A stretch of 40,174 bases of DNA from CAZUHK01 sp964620345 (lineage in GTDB: Bacteria > Planctomycetota > Phycisphaerae > Phycisphaerales > Zrk34). This document shows positions 32,701-39,375 of this stretch, piece after piece. Position numbers and translations under genes: made by a program. Numbering within the stretch: position 1 is the first letter of the stretch; each line of letters begins with the position of its first letter. The DNA is taken from contig CAZUHK010000008.1 of NCBI GenBank assembly GCA_964620345.1, forward strand, positions 1 to 40,174, read 5' to 3'. The notes beneath the pieces were generated by a model. The model was not told where the DNA came from. It saw only the letters and a program-made list of their open reading frames with translations, and did no database searches.

Positions 32701-33059
32701 AGCGCGACCTGACCGAGGCCTACGGTGAGCCACCGGCGCCCGCGGCAACGCTGTTCGAGTTGGCTGAGATTCGTGTGGCGCTGCAGTCGCTGGGCGTCGA
32801 GTCGCTGACGCGGCACGATGAAGACCTGGTGTTCAGCACGCGCCACGTGCGCCGGCTTCAGGAGCGGCTGGCCGACGCGCCCGGCAGCGTTCGGCTGGTC
32901 GATTCGCCCACGGCCGATCAGCCCGGCACGGTTTACTTCCGCCCGCCGGGCAACTACCTGCAAACGCAGGCCACGCTGCTGGCCGTGCTGCGCAAGCTGC
33001 TGGTGCGACCGCTGCGGGAAAGCGTGCAGAAGCCGCGGGTCGTTGCGGCCGGTGGTTAG
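29703..33059 (+). CDS. mfd: Transcription-repair coupling factor
   Basis: Mfd removes stalled RNA polymerase at DNA damage and recruits UvrA. The 1118-residue protein has the UvrB-like N-terminal modules, the CarD-like polymerase-binding domain (LEEGNYVVHNDHGIAVF near 440), the helicase core with GDVGFGKTEVAMRAA near residue 590 and DEEQRF near 690. The TRG region follows (HQLRGRVGR) and then the C-terminal UvrA-inhibiting domain. I chose the ATG at 29703 by homology. Within residues about 390-405 four 8-bp repeats encode a Ser/Arg-rich insertion just before the conserved HHELF. The stop overlaps the convergent HAD gene by 3 bp. Confidence 0.96.
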   Translation: MRQWLQDWLTNPALAELAARVADARRLVVRGQWGSSAHLVAGALHRLTGRPVLLVQAHLDDADEAVDDLALFDEMDAATFPALEVMPGESNVSLELMADRLDLLGRLHRGDQPGVIVAPVQGLMQSVPPLAQMNQMVRQIAVGDQIDLAELGGWLTEAGYHRAQVIEQPGDFAIRGGILDVFPPGGDQAVRIDLFGDQVDDLAEIDLDSMGSDRKLQRVRLIGTHTDAMDIGDQTAALWQLLDARTIVVMQEPLEIAEQARGYFERLTDPIGIISPPAVIQGLDTLSVIELNQFAGLRDRPDLELPVRRLANFAQGATDAIAELAEMASGEDGPAHRVIVLCQKDAERERLRELLAEHQPHAADRIALEVGYLHRGFVWGSDESEQTGSESTLRRSVAPSLRRLALIPHHELFHRYATRRRLRRVSGMRQARAETFFDLEEGNYVVHNDHGIAVFCGMRTMRKAGRAEEYLTLEFADRVLLHVPASEIEQVQKYIGGFAGRPPLSKLGGKRWKKQKAEVAEAVKNLAAELLRVQAARQSMPGIAFPDDSPWMHQFEEEFPYEETDDQLAAIAQAKRDMTSDRPMDRLLCGDVGFGKTEVAMRAAFKAVEAGRQVAVLCPTTVLCEQHERTFAQRMADYPVRVESISRFKTAGQASRIIEAAAEGRVDILIGTHRILSDDVRFRDLGLVVIDEEQRFGVEHKNKLMRFRLTVDVLTMSATPIPRTLHMAMLGLRDISSLSTPPADRRAIVTEVIPHDNQRIRDAILRELNRDGQCYFVHNRVHNIQSVAGDVRKLVPEAKVIVGHGQMKPRELEDVMLRFIRGQADVLVCTTIIESGIDIPTANTMFIADADHFGLAELHQLRGRVGRHKHRAYCYMLLPLTRTISEVASKRLRAIEQFSMLGAGFKIAMRDMEIRGVGNILGPEQSGHIATVGYQMYCQLLEEATHKLRNEPAPRPVDTHLELQIAGQLPKAYIPSDKHRMEIYRRIHRATALESIEQVERDLTEAYGEPPAPAATLFELAEIRVALQSLGVESLTRHDEDLVFSTRHVRRLQERLADAPGSVRLVDSPTADQPGTVYFRPPGNYLQTQATLLAVLRKLLVRPLRESVQKPRVVAAGG
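30881..30912 (+). repeat. Tandem 8-bp repeat inside mfd
   Basis: Three copies of CCGTCGCT and one TCGTCGCT follow head to tail. The unit length is not a multiple of three, so gain or loss of one unit shifts the mfd frame. Confidence 0.85.
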
Positions 33060-33889
33060 CGCCGCGGCCGATCGAGCTGCAGCGCGATGGGCAGTTCCGA
33101 TAGCGAGCGGATGCGGATGGAGTTGGCCGGCATGGCCTGCTCGACCGCGTCGGCCTGATTGAGCCAGATGGCGCGCAGGCCGGCGCGGGTGGCGCCCATG
33201 ACGTCGGCGTCGAGCAGGTCGCCGACGAACACCGCGTCGGCCGGCTCGACTTCCAGCTCGGCCAGGGCAAGCTCGAAGATGCGGCGATGGGGCTTGCGGT
33301 AGCCCACGTCGCAGGAGTAGATGCGCGTCGGGAAATACTCGAGCAGGCCCAGGCGTTCGAGGTGGCGGTCCATGACAAAGCCGGGCACGAAGGTATTGGA
33401 CACGACCGCGAGCTGGTAGCCGCTTTTTCGCAGTTGTTCGAGCACCGGGCGCGCGGCGGGCTCGGGGCTGGCCACGTCGGCCAGCGGCCGGTACCACGCC
33501 CAGGCCAGTTCATCGAAGAAGTGGCTGGGCGCCTGCAGCCAGAGCTTGCGGCAGGCGCGGCGGATGTAGCGGATCGCGTCCAGCTCACGCCGCAGCACCA
33601 GCGTCTTGAGGTACGCCCAGCGGATGGCGAACCACTGGTGGGCGTAGTACCGCCGCCAGTCGGGCATGCGCTTCTGCCGCCGTGCCCACATGCGGTACGT
33701 CTGCCACGCGGCCTGCTTGAACAGCGCCCGCTTGTTGATCTGGCCGAAATGCACCAGCGTGTCGCCGAAGTCGAACAGCACGGCCCGGCGCGGTCGGGCG
33801 TGGTCGACCGGCCATCCGCCGCCGGCGTGATCGGCCAGCGAGGGTGTCGCGGTCGGGGTGGAAAGCTGCGTGCCGGACTGGGGCGTCAA
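33056..33889 (-). CDS. HAD-family hydrolase
   Basis: This protein of about 277 residues has HAD motif I VLFDFGDTLVHF, motif II VVSNTF, a motif III Lys in YRKPHRRIF and motif IV FVGDLLDADVMGA. It is a cytoplasmic phosphatase or dehalogenase-like enzyme with a large helical cap. No ATG fits. I chose TTG at 33889, which has GGAG 8 nt upstream and lies after the apt stop; a start nearer motif I is possible. The open frame farther upstream is a shadow of apt. It converges with mfd and their stops overlap. Confidence 0.82.
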   Translation of the reverse strand: MTPQSGTQLSTPTATPSLADHAGGGWPVDHARPRRAVLFDFGDTLVHFGQINKRALFKQAAWQTYRMWARRQKRMPDWRRYYAHQWFAIRWAYLKTLVLRRELDAIRYIRRACRKLWLQAPSHFFDELAWAWYRPLADVASPEPAARPVLEQLRKSGYQLAVVSNTFVPGFVMDRHLERLGLLEYFPTRIYSCDVGYRKPHRRIFELALAELEVEPADAVFVGDLLDADVMGATRAGLRAIWLNQADAVEQAMPANSIRIRSLSELPIALQLDRPRR

Positions 33890-33966
33890 CGTCGCGCTCC
33901 GCGGAAGACTTGGGCCTGCTTCAGCATAGCCGCTCAGCCGCGCCGAGGGTAGGGCCGAACCATCGT

Positions 33967-34482
33967 TCAGTAGGTCAGCACCGCGTGGACCTTGTCGAAC
34001 GGCGCGAGCTTGTCGCGGCCGTGAAGAAAGCCCAGCTCGATCAGCACCGACACGCCGATCACCGCCGCGCCCAGCTTGCCGGTCAGTTCGAGGCAGGCCT
34101 TCATCGTCCCGCCGGTCGCCAGCACGTCGTCGACCACGATCACGCGCTGGCCGGCACAGACCGCGTCCTGGTGGATCTCCAGCGCATCGGTGCCGTATTC
34201 GAGCTCGTACGCCATGCGATGGGTTTTCCACGGCAGCTTGCCGGGCTTTCGCACGGGCACGAAGCCCGCGCTGAGCGCCTGGGCGATCGCGGTGCCGAAG
34301 ATGAAGCCGCGGCTCTCGGCGCCGATGACGATGTCGATGCCTTTGCCGCGGAAGGGATTGGCCATCCGCTCGACGGCCATCGCCAGCGCCCCGGGGCTGG
34401 CCAGCAGGGGGGTGATGTCCTTGAAGTTCACCCCGGGCTTGGGCCAGTCGGGGATGTCTCGGATGTGGGCGTTGAGGTCCAT
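33967..34482 (-). CDS. apt: Adenine phosphoribosyltransferase
   Basis: This 171-residue enzyme converts adenine to AMP with PRPP. The N terminus (IRDIPDWPKPGVNFKDITPLL) and the PRPP motif VIVVDDVLATGGTM (about 115-128) are diagnostic, and the length is typical. An AAGGAA site precedes the ATG at 34482. It lies upstream of the HAD gene with a 77-bp gap and is divergent from the GroES-like gene. Confidence 0.96.
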   Translation of the reverse strand: MDLNAHIRDIPDWPKPGVNFKDITPLLASPGALAMAVERMANPFRGKGIDIVIGAESRGFIFGTAIAQALSAGFVPVRKPGKLPWKTHRMAYELEYGTDALEIHQDAVCAGQRVIVVDDVLATGGTMKACLELTGKLGAAVIGVSVLIELGFLHGRDKLAPFDKVHAVLTY

Positions 34483-34553
34483 CGCTTGGGGTTTCCTTCG
34501 CGGGAGCGGCGTGGCGTATCGTCGTGCGGCCTCGTACAATAACGATTTTCCCT

Positions 34554-34559
34554 TACAAT
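34554..34559 (+). promoter_or_regulatory. Likely -10 element of the GroES-like gene
   Basis: TACAAT ends 9 nt before the ATG at 34569, giving a leader of at most two or three bases. A second TACAAT lies at 34535-34540. No CIRCE element is present. Confidence 0.4.
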
Positions 34560-34568
34560 CGTCAGACC

Positions 34569-34889
34569 ATGAGCGAAAGCAAGCCCCACACCACCGCGAT
34601 GGAAACCGTCGAGCCGATCGGCATGCGTGTGCTGATCCGCAAGGACGAGGACCGCAAGCAGACCAAGAGCGGCATCCACCTGCCGGACAAGATCGAGATC
34701 CCCACACTCACCGGGCGGATCGTCGCGACCAGCGCGCAGGTCGCCCACGACGAGGACTATCCGATCCAGCGGTACGACAAGGTGCTGTTCAACCCCAAGG
34801 AAGCGATCCCCGTCGATTTCGAGGGGGACAATCGGCTGTTCGTCGTGCCGATCGAGAACATCGTCGCGGTGTTTCGCAAGGGCGAGTGA
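34569..34889 (+). CDS. GroES-like co-chaperonin
   Basis: This 106-residue protein has the Cpn10 fold signature: IGMRVLIRKDEDRKQTKSGIHLP at the start of the domain, GRIVATS in the middle, YDKVLFNPKEAIPV and a final VVPIENIVAVF. A mobile-loop region (KQTKSGIHLP) is present but differs from the canonical GroES loop. No groEL is adjacent and no CIRCE operator is seen, so it may be an extra copy. The ATG at 34569 lies just after a -10-like box. Confidence 0.85.
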   Translation: MSESKPHTTAMETVEPIGMRVLIRKDEDRKQTKSGIHLPDKIEIPTLTGRIVATSAQVAHDEDYPIQRYDKVLFNPKEAIPVDFEGDNRLFVVPIENIVAVFRKGE

Positions 34890-34914
34890 TCCCCTGGGCC
34901 GCCCGCAACTCTGG

Positions 34915-34920
34915 TAACCT
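34915..34920 (+). promoter_or_regulatory. Possible leaderless -10 element of the ABC exporter
   Basis: TAACCT ends 6 nt before the ATG at 34927 and no Shine-Dalgarno is present. It is a weaker match than the other examples. Confidence 0.3.
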
Positions 34921-34926
34921 TCCCGC

Positions 34927-36783
34927 ATGAGCAAGTTCTGGCGATTCGCCCGGCAGATGTTGCATTACCGGTCGCTGCTGGTGGTCGCCGCGGCCGGCGC
35001 GGTGCTCGACGCGCTGTGCCTGGCCAGCGGCATGGGCACGCTGCTGGCGCTGTTTCGCCAGCTCACCGGCGACCGCACCTTTCGCGACATGGTCGCCGAC
35101 CAACTGAACAATCCCGATCTGCAACGGTACGTGGGCGACCTGTCGCCGATCATCGAATGGGTGCCCGACGACCCGTACTGGGCGTTCGCCGCGGCGCTGG
35201 GTCTGGTGCTGATCCTCACGATGCTCGGCTCGCTGGGCCGCGTCACGCACCAGTATTTCACCATGACCGTGGTGTACCGCACGGTGATGCGCATCCGCCG
35301 CGCGGCGTTCCACCGGCTGGTGCATTTGCCCATGGCCGTCGCGGCCAACGACAACATGGCCGACAACCTCGCCCGGCTGACCGGCAACACGATGCAGCTT
35401 TCGCGCGGGTTCAACGCGCTGTTGAGCAAGTCGATCCGCAACATTCTTCAGGGCCTGGTGTTCTTCGTCATCGCGCTGCTGGTCTCGTGGCAGTTGACGT
35501 GCATCTTCCTGGTCTGCGCGCCGGTGATCGGCGTGCTGGTGGGCGTCTTTGGCAAGCGGATCCGCAAGGCGACCAAGCGGGCGATGGTCGAAATGGGCCG
35601 CATGACCGGCGCGGTGCAGGAATCGCTGCAGGCCCTGGCGGTGGTCAAGGTCCATCAGGCCGAGGGGTACGAGCGGCGGCGGTTCCACCGGATCAACCGC
35701 GAGACCTACCGCCAGGAGATGGCCGCACGCTTCACCCGCGCGTTCAGTTCGCCGGCCATCGAGGTCGTGGCAATCGTCGGCGTGATCGGCGTGGCGATGG
35801 TCGCGGCGTGGTACATTTACCGCTCGTCGAGCCCGCAGGATCCCCAGACCCTCGTGGAAGTGCTGGTGATGCTGGCCCTGGCCGCTGGGGCATTCAAGCC
35901 CCTGAGCAACCTCAACAACGACCTGCAGGAAGCCGCCGCCGCGGCCGAGCGCGTCGACGAAGTCATGCGGTTGCCCGTCGAAGCCACCGTGCATCACGGC
36001 AGCCGCGCACGCGGCAAACGCCTGGCCAAGCACAAGACCTCGGTCGAGTTTCAGGGCGTCACGTTCACCTACCCCCGCGCCGCGACGCCGGCGATCGCCG
36101 AGATCGACCTGAAGGTGCGCTACGGCACGACGTGCGCGATCGTCGGCGGCAACGGCTCGGGCAAGAGCACGCTCGTGGGCCTGCTGCCCCGGCTCTACGA
36201 GCCGCAGCAGGGCCGCGTGCTGATCGACGGCCAGAACATCGGCGATTGCTCGCTGCGCAGCGTCCGTCGGCAGATGGCGATGGTGACCCAGGACACCGTG
36301 CTGTTCGACGGCACGATCGCCCAGAACCTGGCCTACGGCGCCCGCCGACCGACCGAGCAGCGCATCATCGAAGCCGCCACACGCGCCCACGCCCACGAGT
36401 TCATCACGCGCATGTCGGACGGTTACCAGACGCCCATCGGTGAGCGCGGCCAGCGACTGAGCGGTGGCCAACGCCAGCGCATCGCCATCGCCCGGGCGAT
36501 CCTGCGCGACCCGGCGATCCTCATCCTCGATGAGGCGACCAGCCAGATCGACGCCGATTCCGAGGCGAAGATCAACGACGCCTTGGCCGAGCTGATGGCC
36601 GATCGCACGACGTTCGTCATCGCCCACCGCCTGAGCACGGTGGTCAACGCCGACATGATCGTGGTGATGGAAGACAGCCACATCGCGTCGATCGGCAAGC
36701 ACGATGAACTGCTGGAAAAATCCGACGCCTACCGCGTGCTGTGTCGCACGCAGTTGCACGGCGCGATGGCGGGCGAAGCGTAG
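34927..36783 (+). CDS. MsbA-like ABC exporter (fused membrane and ATPase domains)
   Basis: This 618-residue half transporter has a membrane domain of about six helices (residues 15-330) and an ATPase domain. Walker A is GGNGSGKST (about 408), the signature is LSGGQRQRIAIARA (about 511) and Walker B is ILILDEATS (about 532), followed by the H-loop AHRLSTV. It should work as a homodimer exporting a lipid or other hydrophobic substrate. lpxA nearby is compatible with lipid A flipping, but similarity alone does not prove MsbA. A GC-rich hairpin follows the stop. Confidence 0.92.
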   Translation: MSKFWRFARQMLHYRSLLVVAAAGAVLDALCLASGMGTLLALFRQLTGDRTFRDMVADQLNNPDLQRYVGDLSPIIEWVPDDPYWAFAAALGLVLILTMLGSLGRVTHQYFTMTVVYRTVMRIRRAAFHRLVHLPMAVAANDNMADNLARLTGNTMQLSRGFNALLSKSIRNILQGLVFFVIALLVSWQLTCIFLVCAPVIGVLVGVFGKRIRKATKRAMVEMGRMTGAVQESLQALAVVKVHQAEGYERRRFHRINRETYRQEMAARFTRAFSSPAIEVVAIVGVIGVAMVAAWYIYRSSSPQDPQTLVEVLVMLALAAGAFKPLSNLNNDLQEAAAAAERVDEVMRLPVEATVHHGSRARGKRLAKHKTSVEFQGVTFTYPRAATPAIAEIDLKVRYGTTCAIVGGNGSGKSTLVGLLPRLYEPQQGRVLIDGQNIGDCSLRSVRRQMAMVTQDTVLFDGTIAQNLAYGARRPTEQRIIEAATRAHAHEFITRMSDGYQTPIGERGQRLSGGQRQRIAIARAILRDPAILILDEATSQIDADSEAKINDALAELMADRTTFVIAHRLSTVVNADMIVVMEDSHIASIGKHDELLEKSDAYRVLCRTQLHGAMAGEA

Positions 36784-36784
36784 G

Positions 36785-36802
36785 CCCCGCGTGGATGCGG
36801 GG
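36785..36802. terminator. GC-rich hairpin between convergent genes
   Basis: CCCCGC and GCGGGG pair around a 6-nt loop between the convergent ABC exporter and MBL hydrolase genes. No T run follows, so its terminator role is tentative. Confidence 0.35.
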
Positions 36803-36819
36803 GCTCGATGCGGCCGGTG

Positions 36820-37704
36820 CTACTCGAACATCGCCAGTTGCTCACCCGGACGGGCGGCGGGGACCGCGACATGCACAGGCCGCAGCCAGCCGGTGGGCGT
36901 GTGCTGGCTGGTCAGCCGCAGGCGCGGGCCGAGCGTCGCGTCGTCGGCGTACAGCCGGCGAACCAGCTTCGGGCAGTTGCACTGGCGCGACAGGTGCAAC
37001 AGCACGATGTGGGCCGGCGGCCGGGGCGAGCGGGCGATGATCTGCCGCACCGCGTCCAGCGCCTGGTCGTTGGACAGGTGCCCGTGCCCGCTGATGACGC
37101 GCCGCTTGAGCATCGCCGGCCGATCGCTGCCGAGCTGCATCGCATGGTCGTAATTCGACTCGATCGCCAGCAGATCGACGCCGGCGAACGACTCGATCAG
37201 CATCGCCGGCACATTACCCAGGTCCGTCGCGTAGCCCAGGCGGGCGTTGCCGTTCCGCACGACAAAACCGGTGGTGCCGGCGCGGTCGTGGCTTAGATGG
37301 ATCGGCGCAACCGTGGCCGTGGCGGGCCGGTGTGGCCCGGCCACGGCGAACGGCTGGCCGTCGAACGTGTGCAGCAGCCCCGCCTCACCCAGCGCCCGTG
37401 CCGGCGGGGCGGTCGCGTGACGGCGCGTGATTTCGTGCAGCCGGCCCAGGTGCCGCCGGGCCAGATACACGCCGATGCCCAGCTTCAGCAGCGTCGCGCA
37501 CCACGAGGGATTGAAGTGATCGCGGTCCAGGTGTGTCAGCAGCACCGCGTCGATGTCGGCCACCCCCACGCCCGTACCCGCCAGCCGCCTGGCGATTGCG
37601 CGCGGGCCGAAACCCGCATCGATCAGCAGCAAGCGCCCGCCGATGCGCACCAGCGAACTGTTGCCCGATGAGCCGCTACCCAGCACACACAATTCGATGG
37701 ACAT
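36820..37704 (-). CDS. MBL-fold metallohydrolase (YycJ/WalJ-like)
   Basis: This 294-residue protein opens with CVLGSGSSGNSSLV, typical of the YycJ/PhnP-like group. The metal motif LLTHLDRDHFNP (HxDxDH, about 56-67) is followed by a YATDLG segment and SGHGHLSN near 225. It should be a cytoplasmic nuclease or phosphodiesterase. I chose the ATG at 37704 with AAGGGA upstream; the longer open frame is a shadow of lpxA. It lies 26 bp after lpxA in the same direction. Confidence 0.88.
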   Translation of the reverse strand: MSIELCVLGSGSSGNSSLVRIGGRLLLIDAGFGPRAIARRLAGTGVGVADIDAVLLTHLDRDHFNPSWCATLLKLGIGVYLARRHLGRLHEITRRHATAPPARALGEAGLLHTFDGQPFAVAGPHRPATATVAPIHLSHDRAGTTGFVVRNGNARLGYATDLGNVPAMLIESFAGVDLLAIESNYDHAMQLGSDRPAMLKRRVISGHGHLSNDQALDAVRQIIARSPRPPAHIVLLHLSRQCNCPKLVRRLYADDATLGPRLRLTSQHTPTGWLRPVHVAVPAARPGEQLAMFE

Positions 37705-37730
37705 CCGTGTCCCTTCGCCGTTGGCGGCGC

Positions 37731-38546
37731 CTAGCCGATGATGGATTCGTCCCGTTGCTCGTTGCCGGCACCGGGGGTGACGCCGCGTTTGTTGCCGCGC
37801 ACGAACGCGACGAACTCGCCCACCAGATCGCCGGCGCACTGTTCATCGGCCTCGATGCGTTCGATCGCGCGCCGCGCGGGCAGGGCCTGGTGGAAGAAGA
37901 GGTCAAAGCATCGCTTGAGCGCCGGGATCTGGTCCCGGTGCCCCGCGCGGCGCAGGCCGACCAGATTCAACCCGTCGACGCGCATCGAGCGGTGGAACAC
38001 GACGCAGAACGGCGGCAGGTCTTTGTTGACGCCTCGGATGCCTGCGATCATCGCCATGCGCCCCACGCGGCAGGACTGATGCACCACGCCGTTGCCGCCG
38101 ATAATCACGTTGTCGCCGATCGCCACGTGCCCGCCCAGCAGCGCGCCGTTGGCGAACATCACCTCATCGCCGACCACGCAGTCGTGGCCGACGTGGCTGT
38201 TGGCCATGTAGTACCCGCCGCTGCCGAGTGTCGTGGGCTTTTCGCCGGTGGCGCGGTGGATGGTGAAGCCCTCGCGGAAAATGTTGTCATCGCCGATGAT
38301 CGTGCCGGCGCCGGGGGTATCGGGGGAGAACTTTCGATCCTGCGGCTCGTAGCCGATCACGGCGTTGGGATAGATGGTGTTGTTGGCGCCGATGGTCAGC
38401 GGCCCGCGCATCGAGACGCGGTGCATCAGCAGCGTGCCCGGGCCGATCGTGACGTTGCCTTCGAGGATGCACTGGGGCCCGACGATCGCGTCGTCGGCCA
38501 GTTGCGCGCGGTCGTCGACGATCGCCGAGGGATGCACTTGGGCCAT
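37731..38546 (-). CDS. lpxA: UDP-N-acetylglucosamine acyltransferase
   Basis: LpxA adds the first acyl chain in lipid A synthesis. The 271-residue protein is a left-handed beta helix of hexapeptide repeats with the active-site region NSHVGHDC (His118 and His121). A C-terminal helical domain follows (LNLVGLRRAGH). Its presence implies lipopolysaccharide and so a Gram-negative envelope. The ATG at 38546 lies 7 nt after a TATGAT box with no ribosome site, so the message is probably leaderless. The box is shared with lipB on the other strand. Confidence 0.95.
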   Translation of the reverse strand: MAQVHPSAIVDDRAQLADDAIVGPQCILEGNVTIGPGTLLMHRVSMRGPLTIGANNTIYPNAVIGYEPQDRKFSPDTPGAGTIIGDDNIFREGFTIHRATGEKPTTLGSGGYYMANSHVGHDCVVGDEVMFANGALLGGHVAIGDNVIIGGNGVVHQSCRVGRMAMIAGIRGVNKDLPPFCVVFHRSMRVDGLNLVGLRRAGHRDQIPALKRCFDLFFHQALPARRAIERIEADEQCAGDLVGEFVAFVRGNKRGVTPGAGNEQRDESIIG

Positions 38547-38552
38547 GGCGCG

Positions 38553-38559
38553 TATCATA
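38553..38559. promoter_or_regulatory. Symmetrical -10 element shared by lpxA and lipB
   Basis: The sequence GTATCATAC reads TATCAT on the plus strand (38553-38558) and TATGAT on the minus strand (38554-38559). It lies 8 nt before the lipB ATG and 7 nt before the lpxA ATG. Neither gene has a Shine-Dalgarno. Confidence 0.5.
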
Positions 38560-38566
38560 CTTGGTT

Positions 38567-39283
38567 ATGCCAGAGGTATCGACGCAAGACGACCAGCCGC
38601 TGCGGGTGCGCGACCTGGGCCGGATGGCCTACGGCGAAGCGCTGGCGATCCAGCGGCAGACCCACGCCGATGTGCTTGCCGGGCGGGCGGCCCAGACGCT
38701 GCTGTTGGTCGAGCACGAGCCGGTGGTCACGCTCGGCCGGCGACCGGGCTCGGAGCGGAACCTCGTGGCCAGCGAGGCGATGCTCGCGCGCGCCGGCGTG
38801 GCCGTGCACCCGACCGACCGCGGCGGCGACATCACCTATCACGGCCCGGGGCAACTGGTCGCCTACCCCATCGTCGCGCTCAATCGGCTTGCCCTGAACC
38901 TTCGCCGCTACGTTTGGCGACTGGAGCAGGCGATCATCGACACGCTCGCGGCATTCGACATCGACGCGGGCAGGGATGATTGCGCCGTGGGCGTGTGGGT
39001 CAAGCACCAAGGCCGGCCCGGCGCGAAGATCGCGGCGATCGGCGTGCGCGCCAGTCGGTGGGTGACCATGCACGGCCTGGCGTTGAACGTCGAAACCAAC
39101 CTCGACCACTTCAAGCTCATCGTGCCCTGCGGCCTGGCGGGCCGGCCGGTGACCTCCATGAAGCAACTGCTCGGCGATGCCTGCCCGGGCGTGGACGATG
39201 TCAAGGCCGAGCTGACCCGCCGCTTGCTCGATCAACTCGACCCGGCCAACTGCGACGCCACGCCGCTGCCGCGCCCGCGTTGA
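38567..39283 (+). CDS. lipB: Octanoyltransferase for lipoate synthesis
   Basis: LipB moves octanoyl groups from acyl carrier protein to lipoyl domains. The 238-residue protein has RGGDITYHGPGQLVAYP (about 84-100), the lysine motif GAKIAAIGV and the catalytic Cys188 in VPCGLAGRPVTSM, all as in the family. The ATG at 38567 is preferred over an upstream TTG because a -10 box ends 8 nt before it. It is divergent from lpxA. Confidence 0.96.
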   Translation: MPEVSTQDDQPLRVRDLGRMAYGEALAIQRQTHADVLAGRAAQTLLLVEHEPVVTLGRRPGSERNLVASEAMLARAGVAVHPTDRGGDITYHGPGQLVAYPIVALNRLALNLRRYVWRLEQAIIDTLAAFDIDAGRDDCAVGVWVKHQGRPGAKIAAIGVRASRWVTMHGLALNVETNLDHFKLIVPCGLAGRPVTSMKQLLGDACPGVDDVKAELTRRLLDQLDPANCDATPLPRPR

Positions 39284-39375
39284 TCGCTTGTCGCTTCGGC
39301 ACCGGCCCGCTAGATTCGTCTGAACAATTCCGACCGGCCCAGTCGACGTCGGTCTGTTGCAGATGAGGATGCATG

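Noticed and set aside
31212..33497. Minus-strand open frame of 761 codons opposite mfd
   Set aside because: Antisense shadow of mfd, with low-complexity Arg/Ala/His composition and no motif.
34789..36759. Minus-strand open frame of 656 codons opposite the ABC exporter
   Set aside because: Shadow of a gene with intact Walker motifs; no domain or ribosome site of its own.
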